From contig CAZJBT010000022.1 of the NCBI GenBank assembly GCA_964544345.1, forward strand, positions 1-20,530: a stretch of DNA of 20,530 bases. Direction: 5' to 3'. Under the pieces are notes generated by a model. The model worked only from the letters and a program-made list of their open reading frames with translations. It did no database searches and was not told the origin of the DNA. A program made the position numbers and the translations under genes. Source of the stretch: CAKTOF01 sp964544345. GTDB lineage: Bacteria > Bacillota > Clostridia > Oscillospirales > Oscillospiraceae. This document shows positions 1-7,573 of this stretch, in pieces (position 1 is the stretch's first letter; each line of letters begins with the position of its first letter).

Positions 1-1
1 C

Positions 2-2416
2 GAAACGCCTGTGCCGGGCGACGTCGTGATCCTGCTCGGCGGCCGCACTGGCCGCGACGGCTGCGGCGGCGCGACCGGCTCGTCGAAATCGCACACGCTC
101 GAGTCGCTCGAGGAGTGCGGCGCGGAGGTGCAGAAGGGCAACGCGCCGGAGGAGCGCAAGCTCCAGCGCCTGTTCCGCAATCCGGAAGCATCCCGCCGCA
201 TCAAGCGCTGCAATGACTTCGGCGCAGGCGGTGTGTCCGTCGCCGTCGGCGAGCTGGCCGACAGCCTGGACATCGATCTAAACACCGTTCCGAAGAAATA
301 CGAGGGGCTCGACGGCACTGAGCTTGCCATCTCCGAATCGCAGGAGCGCATGGCAGTCGTCGTCGCTGCGGAGGACGCGGACAGCTTCTGCGCACTCGCC
401 GCGAAGGAGAACATTGAAGCTACCATCATCGCCCGCGTGACCGACACGGGCCGGCTCGTCATGCACTGGAACGGCGCGACCATTGTGGATATTTCGCGCG
501 AGTTTCTGAACTCCAACGGCGCGGAGAAGCACATCACCATTGAGACCGCCGCGCCGAAGGCTTGGGCAAAGCCGATCCCGGATTCGTTCGCCGCAGGCGC
601 AGAAGCGCTGGTCGCCGACCTGAACGTCTGCTCGAAGCGCGGCCTGTCCGAGCGCTTCGACTCCACCATCGGCGCGGACACCGTGCTCATGCCGTTCGGC
701 GGCACCCACCAGCAGACGCCGATCCAGGCGATGGTGCATAAGATCTCCCGCGAGACCGGCGATACGGACACCGTCTCATTCATGTCCTGGGGCTTCAACC
801 CGTACCTGACGAGCGAAAGTCCGTACCATGGCGCGTATCTCGCCGTCGTGGAATCGTGTGCGAAGCTCGTCGCAGCCGGCGCATCATTTGAGGACGTGTA
901 TTTGAGCTTCCAAGAATATTTTGCCAAGCCAGGAAATTCCCCCGAACGCTGGAGTCAGCCGCTGAGCGCCCTGCTCGGCGCGTTTGAAGCCCAGCTCGAC
1001 CTCGGTGTTGCGGCCATTGGCGGCAAGGACTCCATGTCCGGCACCTTCGAGCACCTCGATGTGCCGCCTACGCTCATCTCCTTCGCCGTGACCACAGGCA
1101 AGCTCTCCAGCGTTGTTTCTCCGGAGTTCAAGGCCGCGGGCCATAAGGTCGTATGGCTTCGCCCGGCACGGAACGGGCAGGGGCTTCCGGAGCGTGCGTC
1201 GCAGCTCGCCGTCTTTGCGCAGGCCACCGCACTGATGCGCGAAGGACGTGTCGCCGCGGCGTATACGCCCGGCTTTGGCGGCGTGTTTGAGGCCGTGTTC
1301 AAAATGACACTTGGCAACCGCGTCGGCTTCCGCTTTGATAATGCGCTCAGCTTGTCCGACCTGTTCTCCTATGCCTATGGCTCGCTCGTTCTCGAGCTGA
1401 CCGACGACGGAGAGGCGCCCGGCACGCCGCTCGGTGTAACGACCACAGAGGATACGATCGCCGGCTGCGGCGAGGTCTGCTCGCTTTCCACGCTCCGGGA
1501 TCGCTATGAGAGCAAGCTCGAGCCGGTCTATCCCTGCAACATTGTCCAAGCTCCGCACGAGATCCCGGCTTTCACGACCGAAGCTGTCTCCTGGCTAAAG
1601 CCGAAGGCACGCTGCGCGAAGCCGAAGGTGCTCATCCCGGTCTTCCCCGGTACCAACTGCGAATACGACACCGCGAAGGCGTTGGCGCGCGCCGGCGCAG
1701 AACCAGAGATCATCGTCGTCCGCAACCTGACGCCGGACGCGGTACGCGAGTCTGTGGACTACTTCGCCGCGCAGCTTCGAACCACGCAGATGGTCTTTAT
1801 CCCCGGCGGCTTTTCCGGCGGCGACGAGCCGGACGGCTCCGGCAAGTTCATCACGGCCTTCTTCCGTAACGGCGCAGTCAAGGACGCGGTCAACGACCTG
1901 CTCCGCCAGCGTGACGGCCTGATGGCCGGCATCTGCAACGGCTTCCAGGCGCTCATCAAGCTCGGGCTCGTTCCCTACGGAGAGATCATCGACACCGATG
2001 AAAGCTGTCCGACGCTGACCTTCAACACCATCGGCCGCCACCAGTCGAAGCTCACACGCACGCGTGTAGCGTCAAACAAGTCGCCGTGGCTGATGAACAC
2101 GAAGCCAGGCGAGATCTACACCGTCCCGATCTCGCATGGCGAAGGTCGCTTCCTCGCGTCTGAGGCACTGATCGAACAGCTTGCGGCAAATGGCCAGCTC
2201 GCAACACAATATGTCGACCTTGCGGGCATGCCGACCTGCGATGTCGCGTTCAACCCGAACGACTCGGCCTTTGCGATCGAGGGCATCACCTCGCCGGATG
2301 GCCGCGTCCTCGGCAAGATGGGGCACTCCGAGCGCATCGGAACCGGCCTGTACCGGAATGTCCCAGGCGAATATGACATGAAGCTGTTTGAGTCCGCTGT
2401 GGAATACTTCAAATAA
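2..2416 (+). CDS. purL: Phosphoribosylformylglycinamidine synthase (FGAM synthase), single-chain, 5'-truncated by window edge
   Basis: The frame is open from base 2, so the gene starts upstream of the window; 804 C-terminal residues are visible. The enzyme converts FGAR, glutamine and ATP to FGAM in purine synthesis (cytosol). The first visible residues carry the glycine-rich segment GRTGRDGCGGATGSSK of the PurM/PurL-type ATP-binding fold. A second synthetase half follows (GGKDSMSGTF near base 1020). The last ~270 residues form a class I glutamine amidotransferase domain: PVFPGTNCEYD near base 1637, the nucleophile in GICNGFQ (Cys codon 1934-1936), and the His/Glu pair in SHGEGRF near base 2135. 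Fusion of both synthetase halves and the amidotransferase matches the long single-polypeptide PurL of Clostridia and proteobacteria, not the split PurQ/PurL/PurS form. A strong hairpin follows the TAA stop. Identification is very secure; only the missing 5' end is unknown. Confidence 0.97.
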   Translation, partial: ETPVPGDVVILLGGRTGRDGCGGATGSSKSHTLESLEECGAEVQKGNAPEERKLQRLFRNPEASRRIKRCNDFGAGGVSVAVGELADSLDIDLNTVPKKYEGLDGTELAISESQERMAVVVAAEDADSFCALAAKENIEATIIARVTDTGRLVMHWNGATIVDISREFLNSNGAEKHITIETAAPKAWAKPIPDSFAAGAEALVADLNVCSKRGLSERFDSTIGADTVLMPFGGTHQQTPIQAMVHKISRETGDTDTVSFMSWGFNPYLTSESPYHGAYLAVVESCAKLVAAGASFEDVYLSFQEYFAKPGNSPERWSQPLSALLGAFEAQLDLGVAAIGGKDSMSGTFEHLDVPPTLISFAVTTGKLSSVVSPEFKAAGHKVVWLRPARNGQGLPERASQLAVFAQATALMREGRVAAAYTPGFGGVFEAVFKMTLGNRVGFRFDNALSLSDLFSYAYGSLVLELTDDGEAPGTPLGVTTTEDTIAGCGEVCSLSTLRDRYESKLEPVYPCNIVQAPHEIPAFTTEAVSWLKPKARCAKPKVLIPVFPGTNCEYDTAKALARAGAEPEIIVVRNLTPDAVRESVDYFAAQLRTTQMVFIPGGFSGGDEPDGSGKFITAFFRNGAVKDAVNDLLRQRDGLMAGICNGFQALIKLGLVPYGEIIDTDESCPTLTFNTIGRHQSKLTRTRVASNKSPWLMNTKPGEIYTVPISHGEGRFLASEALIEQLAANGQLATQYVDLAGMPTCDVAFNPNDSAFAIEGITSPDGRVLGKMGHSERIGTGLYRNVPGEYDMKLFESAVEYFK

Positions 2417-2418
2417 GG

Positions 2419-2452
2419 AAACGCTCGTCCGCTTCTGCGGACGAGCGTTTTC
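2419..2452. terminator. Bidirectional intrinsic terminator between purL and lysR
   Basis: A perfect 12-bp stem, ACGCTCGTCCGC (2421-2432) with its complement (2437-2448), has a TTCT loop and a T-run at 2448-2451. Only 37 bp separate the convergent stop codons of purL (2416) and the LysR gene (2454), so this hairpin probably ends transcripts from both sides. The reverse-strand U-tract is weak. Confidence 0.85.
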
Positions 2453-2453
2453 A

Positions 2454-3345
2454 TCATAATGCCTGCGCAAGGCGGCTTCGCAGCGCTTCCAAAAGCGGAT
2501 TGATCTGCCCCTTCTGCCACAGCCGCATCCAATGCAGCTTTGCATACTCGCTGGGTAAGCGCAGCACCTGAAGCGAGGGATTATCCAGCTTTGCCACCAC
2601 CGACTCTGGTAAAATCGCGGCGCTCTCACCGGTTTCGACTGTCATCGTCATATCCGTAAGGCTCTCGCAGAAGCGGATCTGCGGCTCCAGATGCAGGTCG
2701 TTCAAAATCCGGATGATGTGGTACAGCCCCTGCGGCTCTTTGTCCATCAGGATCAAGCCGCAGTTCGCAATCACATCGGCATGGTCGCCATCGTGATGCC
2801 GGTTGGCGCTGCGGAACACCAGCACCATCTCCTCATGTCCATAGGTTTGCTGTTCCAGATCGGCTCGCAGCTCCAGCTCGCGATCCAGTACCAGCGCGCA
2901 GTCAAGCGTTCGGTCAGAAAGGCTCCTTGTCATGTTCTGGTACGAGTCGCTTCGCACCAGTACCCGCGCGCCCACATATTCCCGCCGCAGCTCATACAGC
3001 AGCGAGAGAACACAGCGGCGGCGATCGGGATGCGTCAACGCGCGCATCCACACCGATTGTCAGTGTCAGCGTACACAGCTTCTCAGTCGATTGCGCATGT
3101 ACCTCCGGCAGTATTTTCTCCCAGCGGGAAATCAGTTCCTTCGCGTTGGTCTGCAGCGCCCGACCCGCGGCAGTTAGCTCGACCTTCCGCGTGCTGCGGC
3201 GAAACAGCGGCAGCCCCACCTCCTGCTCAAGCTCCATGATCTGGCGTGACAGCGCCGACTGCGATAAATACACGCTTTCAGCCGCACGGCTGAAATTCAA
3301 TGTGTCCGCCACGGCAATAAAATAGCGAAGCTGTCGGATCTCCAT
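2454..3345 (-). pseudogene. LysR-family transcriptional regulator, disrupted by a single frameshift
   Basis: Two minus-strand frames together make one LysR protein. From ATG at 3345 (GGGAGG about 7 nt upstream) the first frame gives MEIRQLRYFIAVADTLNFSR and the winged HTH (AAESVYLSQSALSRQI, LFRRSTRKVELTAAG), then runs to TLTIGVDARVDA and stops at 2992-2994. The periplasmic-binding-like effector domain continues in another frame (HPDRRRCVLSLLYELRREYVGAR onward) to the TGA at 2454-2456. The switch lies near 3028-3040. The whole interval is 892 nt; removing one base gives 891 nt, a 296-residue protein of normal LysR length, so the lesion is a net +1 (or -2). Both halves are otherwise intact, so it is either a recent mutation or a sequence error. 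It is divergent from the CoA-transferase, which it would be expected to regulate. Confidence 0.85.
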
Positions 3346-3363
3346 ATCCTCGCCTCCCGCTCC

Positions 3364-3392
3364 AGCATACCACGCTGCGACACCATGCGCAA
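3364..3392 (-). promoter_or_regulatory. Predicted lysR promoter
   Basis: On the minus strand, TTGCGC (3387-3392) and TATGCT (3364-3369) are separated by exactly 17 bp, about 20 bp upstream of the lysR start. The -35 box lies inside one arm of an inverted repeat, ATGCGCAAG (3385-3393) / CTTGCGCAT (3439-3447), and beside the 3395-3421 dyad, as expected for a negatively autoregulated LysR gene. Confidence 0.6.
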
Positions 3393-3394
3393 GC

Positions 3395-3421
3395 GGATTT
3401 ATGTGTCCAGCGCATAAATCC
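3395..3421. promoter_or_regulatory. Candidate LysR operator dyad in the divergent lysR/CoA-transferase region
   Basis: A perfect 9-bp inverted repeat, GGATTTATG (3395-3403) and CATAAATCC (3413-3421), is separated by 9 bp. At its centre T3402 and A3414 form the T-N11-A core of LysR recognition boxes. It sits between the two divergent starts, next to the predicted lysR -35 box. Position and symmetry are seen in the sequence; binding is inferred. Confidence 0.6.
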
Positions 3422-3499
3422 AGCATCAGCCATACGGACTTGCGCATTCTCTTTTTCCGCTTTTTCCGATATCATGGAATCAGAAAGGGGCGAACCGAC

Positions 3500-4804
3500 A
3501 TGACCGACTATCAAGCGCTATATCAGGAGAAAAAACGGACGATTCCAGAGCTTCTCACCACAATTCGTTCCGGTGATGTGATCTTTACAACCAACAACTA
3601 CTCTGAGCCGACGGAGATTCTCTCTCATCTGCATGAGATCGCGCCAGACGTGGATGTGCGGGTCTGGAAAGGGCGCAGCGGCGTTTACCCGTTTATGATC
3701 GATCCGGCCATGAAGGGGCATATCGAAATGTACACCTATTTCTTCGACCCCACGTTTTACCGCAATTCCCTGCCGCTCGGGCTGGTCGACTACGTGCCAA
3801 CCGATCTGCAAAGCTATTTTACGGTGGCCGTTTCCGGCCATCCGGCCAATATCTGCATTGCAGCCGTAACGCCAATGGATGAAAATGGCAACTTTCACGT
3901 TCCGATGAATCACGCCGCCGATGGACTAGGCGTGCTTGACGCTATCGCACAGCGCAAAACCATTCTTCTCGAAGTCAACCCAAACCTGAAGCATATGCAC
4001 GGCGCAGTCGCCATTCCCATACGCGATGTCTCGATGCTCGTCGAGGTTGACCGGCCGGAGTATATCGTGCCAAACGCAGAGCCAACACGCCTTGAGCAGA
4101 AGATCGGCGAACAGGTCGCCGCGTTCGTGCACGACGGCGACACGATCCAGCTCGGTATCGGCGGCATTCCCAACGCCGTCGGAACGTTTTTGAAGGACAA
4201 GCATGAGCTTGGCATTCATTCGGAGATGTTCACTACGTCCATGATGGAGCTGATCCAGGCCGGCGTCATCACCGGATCCCGCAAAAGCCTTGATAAGGGG
4301 CTGCACGTCTGCGCCTTTGCCGAGGGCATCAAGGAATTATACCCGTTTTTGCAGAGCCGCAGCGACTGTGTTCTGCGATCCGGATTTGAAGTGGTCGATC
4401 CGTTCCAGATCGTGCGGCAGGACAACATGGTTTCCATCAACACGCTCGTTGAGATCGACCTCACCGGTCAGGTCTGCGCCGAATCGATCGGGCCAATGCA
4501 GATTTCCGGCTCCGGCGGGGGCTTCTGCTTTGCCTATGGCGCCTACCGTTCCAAAAACGGCCGGAGTATTCTTGCTTTTCCCTCCCGCACCGCAAAGGGA
4601 CAAAGCAAGATCAAGGCCACGCTCACGCCCGGCGCCATCGTAACGACTCCGCGCAATTATGTGGACTATATCGTGACGGAATACGGAACGGCACAACTTA
4701 AAGGGCGCAGTATTTCCGAGCGCGCCCGCGCGCTGATCTCCCTGGCACACCCTGACGAGCGCGACGAGCTGACACATCAAGCCAGGGCGCTTCATTTCAT
4801 CTGA
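3500..4804 (+). CDS. Acetyl-CoA hydrolase/transferase family protein (4-hydroxybutyrate or butyryl-CoA:acetate CoA-transferase type)
   Basis: A 434-aa protein of the family that moves CoA between an acyl-CoA and a free acid such as acetate, through a glutamyl-CoA thioester. Visible motifs: the glycine-rich loop IQLGIGGIPNAVG (residues 216-228), GIHSEM with Glu242 at the place of the family's catalytic glutamate, and the C-terminal GSGGGFCF segment. Length matches the AbfT/Cat2/butyryl-CoA transferase group. The frame is open upstream to an ATG at 3401, but that extension (rich in F and R) is not family-like and overlaps the operator; the start at 3500 has AAAGGGG about 10 nt upstream and gives MTDYQALYQEKKR. 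It is monocistronic, divergent from the broken LysR gene and closed by a strong hairpin. Substrate is not readable from sequence; a role in butyrate-type fermentation or acid activation is inferred. Confidence 0.88.
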   Translation: MTDYQALYQEKKRTIPELLTTIRSGDVIFTTNNYSEPTEILSHLHEIAPDVDVRVWKGRSGVYPFMIDPAMKGHIEMYTYFFDPTFYRNSLPLGLVDYVPTDLQSYFTVAVSGHPANICIAAVTPMDENGNFHVPMNHAADGLGVLDAIAQRKTILLEVNPNLKHMHGAVAIPIRDVSMLVEVDRPEYIVPNAEPTRLEQKIGEQVAAFVHDGDTIQLGIGGIPNAVGTFLKDKHELGIHSEMFTTSMMELIQAGVITGSRKSLDKGLHVCAFAEGIKELYPFLQSRSDCVLRSGFEVVDPFQIVRQDNMVSINTLVEIDLTGQVCAESIGPMQISGSGGGFCFAYGAYRSKNGRSILAFPSRTAKGQSKIKATLTPGAIVTTPRNYVDYIVTEYGTAQLKGRSISERARALISLAHPDERDELTHQARALHFI

Positions 4805-4811
4805 CGACCGC

Positions 4812-4848
4812 AAAAACGGTGACACAGGAAAGCTGTGTCACCGTTTTT
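4812..4848. terminator. Bidirectional terminator between CoA-transferase and NUDIX gene
   Basis: A perfect 16-bp stem, AAAAACGGTGACACAG (4812-4827) with CTGTGTCACCGTTTTT (4833-4848), has a GAAAG loop. It carries U-tracts in both directions, lies 8 bp after the CoA-transferase stop and overlaps the NUDIX stop codon region, so it can serve both converging genes. Confidence 0.92.
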
Positions 4849-5314
4849 ATACGATTTTCTCTCCGTTCAACACCGCCTCCACCAGCTCATCGCCGCGGTA
4901 GCGGAGAGTCAGGAGAAACGCGGGTGCGTCGCGTTCGAGCAGGCGAAGGAAAATCTTATCGCCCTCCCAGATGGGAAGGTCGCAGACCGCCTTTTTGTCG
5001 ACCCATTCGAGCGTTCCCTCATCACAGTCGATCAGCTTGCCGGTATACGTATCGCAGGTGAACAGGTACATCTGCTCCGGCTCCCATCCCTCGGCCGAGA
5101 AGGTCACGACGCCGCGGAAGCGCGGCGCGATCAAATGCAGCCCCGTCTCCTCGAGCGCCTCGCGGCACATGCACTCGTCCGGGCTTTCACCCTCGAGCAG
5201 CTTGCCGCCAACGCCGATCCATTTATCCCGATTGACGTCATGCTCCTTTTTGACGCGATGAAGCATCAGATACTTTCCATCGCGCTCGATATAGCCCAGC
5301 GTAGTCAAAATCAT
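4847..5314 (-). CDS. NUDIX hydrolase, MutT/8-oxo-dGTP diphosphatase type
   Basis: A 155-aa protein with a complete NUDIX box (G-x5-E-x7-REUxEExGU): Gly37, Glu43, Arg51-Glu52, Glu55-Glu56, Gly58. These residues bind the Mg2+ or Mn2+ that drives hydrolysis of nucleoside diphosphate-X bonds. The N-terminus (MILTTLGYIERDGKYLMLHR) and the KWIGVGGK lead into the box resemble the small MutT-like group that cleans 8-oxo-dGTP, but the family is broad and substrate is not certain. Its ATG (5312-5314) overlaps the TGA of the upstream LysR gene as ATGA, indicating translational coupling. The stop lies inside the shared terminator. Confidence 0.9.
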   Translation of the reverse strand: MILTTLGYIERDGKYLMLHRVKKEHDVNRDKWIGVGGKLLEGESPDECMCREALEETGLHLIAPRFRGVVTFSAEGWEPEQMYLFTCDTYTGKLIDCDEGTLEWVDKKAVCDLPIWEGDKIFLRLLERDAPAFLLTLRYRGDELVEAVLNGEKIV

Positions 5315-6213
5315 AAGCGTTCCACTCCTCCTTCCTCCGGTTCGCTCAGGATCCGGAGTATCACCTCAAGCTCCGGCGTCATATTGGCAGCCATCCCGAT
5401 CAGCACGACGTCGTTGTGGCTGCCCGGCAGCGGCGAGGTGCGTACAACATTGCGCGATTCCAAATGCACATTCGGGTCGAGCAGCGCAACACCCATGCCA
5501 GCCTCAACACACAGCAGCACCGACTCGAGTGAGCGCGGCTGGCGGACGATCCTGGGAACAAAACCAGCTTCCGCGCACTGCTCCATCATGCGCTGAAAGC
5601 CGCGCGGGGATTCCTCCGGCGAGATGACGACGAAATCCTCGTCGGCGAGCGCCTCCATTGTAAGCTGCGGCCAGCCGGACTTGGGGTTGTCGGCATGGAT
5701 CGCAATGGCGACCGGCTGGTGCAGGAATGTCGCCCAGCGGTACTCCGGCGTGCGCTCCACATCGAATTCCAGCGTGATGATCAGGTCGTAATACAGATTG
5801 GTCAGCCCGCTGCGCAGATTCTGGAATGAGTTGCGCTCAAGGTCAACGCGCAGGTCAGGATAGCACTGCTCGATCTCTGCCAAGCACCTGCGCAGGCGCG
5901 GGTTGACCTCCTGCCCCTCAAGCACGCCGATACAGATGCGCCGCTGTTCGGCGTGGCCTAAGCGGGCGGCCTGCCGCAGCGCGTCCTGGATCTGAGTCGG
6001 AACCGTCTGCAAATGGTCGAACAGATACTGCCCTGCCGCCGTCAGCTTGACCGAACGCGTTGTCCGCTGAAACAGCTTTAGCCCCGTCTCACGTTCAAAC
6101 GCCGCGATCTGCTTCGACAAATTGGGCTGTGACGTGTACAATTGCTGCGCGGCCTTAGAAAAGCTCCCGCTGCGCGCCACCTCAATAAAATACTGCAGCC
6201 GTGTCAGATTCAT
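5311..6213 (-). CDS. LysR-family transcriptional regulator
   Basis: A full-length 300-aa LysR protein starting at ATG 6213 (MNLTRLQYFIEVARSGSFSK). The frame is open 37 codons further upstream, but that stretch has no LysR character and enters the promoter region, so 6213 is preferred although its ribosome site (GGAAGG, about 13 nt away) is weak. The N-terminal winged HTH (AAQQLYTSQPNLSKQIAAFE, LFQRTTRSVKLTAAG) is followed by an effector domain ending near LLDPNVHLESRNVV. It is divergent from the dehydrogenase/OYE/VOC operon, its most likely target, and co-transcribed with the NUDIX gene downstream. The inducer is unknown; a substrate or product of the operon is an inference. Confidence 0.93.
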   Translation of the reverse strand: MNLTRLQYFIEVARSGSFSKAAQQLYTSQPNLSKQIAAFERETGLKLFQRTTRSVKLTAAGQYLFDHLQTVPTQIQDALRQAARLGHAEQRRICIGVLEGQEVNPRLRRCLAEIEQCYPDLRVDLERNSFQNLRSGLTNLYYDLIITLEFDVERTPEYRWATFLHQPVAIAIHADNPKSGWPQLTMEALADEDFVVISPEESPRGFQRMMEQCAEAGFVPRIVRQPRSLESVLLCVEAGMGVALLDPNVHLESRNVVRTSPLPGSHNDVVLIGMAANMTPELEVILRILSEPEEGGVERL

Positions 6214-6303
6214 ATCATCGCCGTCCTTCCGCCCCACTGTAACATATCGGCGCGGGAAAAGCAATTGGTTCCATTCAGTTATAAATGCGCTCTGTTTTTG
6301 GTA

Positions 6304-6332
6304 TTTCACACGAAGACCATTCATGCTATAAT
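6304..6332 (+). promoter_or_regulatory. Promoter of the dehydrogenase/OYE/VOC operon
   Basis: A perfect TATAAT (6327-6332) is preceded by TGC (extended -10), with TTTCAC (6304-6309) 17 bp upstream or TTCACA (6305-6310) 16 bp upstream. Transcription would start near 6339, giving a leader of about 150 nt. CCATTCA occurs at 6271-6277 and again at 6317-6323 inside this promoter; these direct repeats, 46 bp apart, may be regulator contacts. Confidence 0.7.
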
Positions 6333-6405
6333 AATATTGGTTATCTTTACGGAATTTTTAGCTGTTTTCTCTTTCTTCTCCGCGCTCTGAACAAAAATGA
6401 CCCGC

Positions 6406-6431
6406 CGGGCGGAGCGCCGGTGCTCTGCCCG
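6406..6431 (+). other. Stem-loop in the 5' leader of the dehydrogenase operon
   Basis: CGGGCGGAGC (6406-6415) pairs with GCTCTGCCCG (6422-6431), one G-U pair, loop GCCGGT. No U-tract follows, so it is not a standard terminator. It lies about 60 nt before the start codon in an otherwise unexplained leader. It could be a processing or stability element; no known riboswitch was recognised. Confidence 0.4.
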
Positions 6432-6489
6432 CGCGATCATTCATAACCGGGAATTCAGCATCTATCACGAAAAAACAGGAGGTATTTCA

Positions 6490-7560
6490 ATGGCAAACAC
6501 GATGAAAGTCGGCGCATTCTACGGCAAGGAGGACATCCGCATCGAGGAGCGTCCCATTCCAAAAGCCGGCTCCAACCAACTCGTCGTCAAGATCAACTAC
6601 GTCGGCATCTGCGGCACGGATGTCGAATTCTACCGTACCGGAGCGGTGCCCCCGTTTGTGAAGCTGCCGATGGTGCTCGGCCATGAGAACGTCGGCACCG
6701 TGGTCGAGGTCGGTGAGGGCGTGACCGACTTTGTGGTCGGCGACAAGCTGCTCTGCGGCCCTCCGACCGCCTGCGAGCAGATGTGCCCGTCCTGCCGTGA
6801 GGGCAAGACCAACATCTGCATCAACGGCTTCCCGAATACCGCTGGCATTGGCGGTCCGGACGGCGGCTACGCTGAGTATTATCTTGTGCGCGACGTGAAG
6901 CACACCATGCTCATCAAGGTGCCTGACGGCGTCGACCTCAAGGATGCAGTCCTGTTTGACGTCATCTGCGTCTCCCTGCACGGCGTGCGCAAGTCCGGCT
7001 TCAAGCTTGGCGACAGCGTCGTCGTCTCCGGCACCGGCCCGATCGGCCTGTCCGCCATTCAGTTCCTCAAGGCCGCCGGTGCGAACAAGATCATCGTGCT
7101 CGGCACCTCCTCGTCGAAAGAGCCGCTGCTGAAGACCTACGGCGCAGACTATTTCATCAACTCCAAAGAGTGCCCGGATGTTGCCGGCGAGGTCAAGCGG
7201 ATCCTCGGCCGCGAGGTCGGCGCCGACATCGTCTTCGAGTGCGCCGGCAATCCCATTTCGCTGGCCAACTGCGTCTCCTGCGTCAAGCCGGGCGGCATGG
7301 TCGAGGTCATCGGCACCATTCAGGAGCCGCTGTCGAATCTGGTTCCGGGCAGCTTCTCGATCTCTGAACCGACGTTGGACTTCTCCTTTGTCTACACCCC
7401 GGAGGAGGTCGAGATCTACCTCGAAATGCTCGCCGCCTGCAAGGTCTCCTTCCCCGGTATGGTGACGGACGTCGTCTCGCTCGACGAATGCGTCTCCAAA
7501 TACATCGGCAATCCCGACAAGCGCGGCCAGCTTAAAGTCCTCATTGATCCGAGCCTGTAA
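6490..7560 (+). CDS. Zinc-dependent medium-chain alcohol/polyol dehydrogenase (MDR family)
   Basis: A 356-aa MDR oxidoreductase, starting at ATG 6490 behind ACAGGAGG. Catalytic zinc ligands are Cys41 (GICGTD) and the His65-Glu66 pair (GHENVG). A structural-zinc lobe holds Cys95, Cys99, Cys102 and Cys110. The Rossmann motif GTGPIGLSAIQ (181-191) is followed by VLGTSSSK after the second strand; lack of an acidic residue there hints at NADP(H) preference (inference). The nearest groups by sequence feel are sorbitol and threonine dehydrogenases. The first structural-zinc spacing is C-x3-C instead of the usual C-x2-C. First gene of an operon: the OYE reductase follows after 13 bp. It probably interconverts an alcohol and a carbonyl on the pathway intermediate used by that reductase; the compound is unknown. 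Confidence 0.9.
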   Translation: MANTMKVGAFYGKEDIRIEERPIPKAGSNQLVVKINYVGICGTDVEFYRTGAVPPFVKLPMVLGHENVGTVVEVGEGVTDFVVGDKLLCGPPTACEQMCPSCREGKTNICINGFPNTAGIGGPDGGYAEYYLVRDVKHTMLIKVPDGVDLKDAVLFDVICVSLHGVRKSGFKLGDSVVVSGTGPIGLSAIQFLKAAGANKIIVLGTSSSKEPLLKTYGADYFINSKECPDVAGEVKRILGREVGADIVFECAGNPISLANCVSCVKPGGMVEVIGTIQEPLSNLVPGSFSISEPTLDFSFVYTPEEVEIYLEMLAACKVSFPGMVTDVVSLDECVSKYIGNPDKRGQLKVLIDPSL

Positions 7561-7573
7561 AGGAGGAAGCAAC

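Noticed and set aside
3401..3499. Upstream ATG extending the CoA-transferase by 33 residues
   Set aside because: The extension is not family-like, overlaps the LysR dyad and lacks a ribosome site, while 3500 has one.
6214..6324. Upstream start adding 37 residues to the second LysR
   Set aside because: LysR proteins begin with the MNLxxLxYF pattern found at 6213; the extension would cover the operon promoter.
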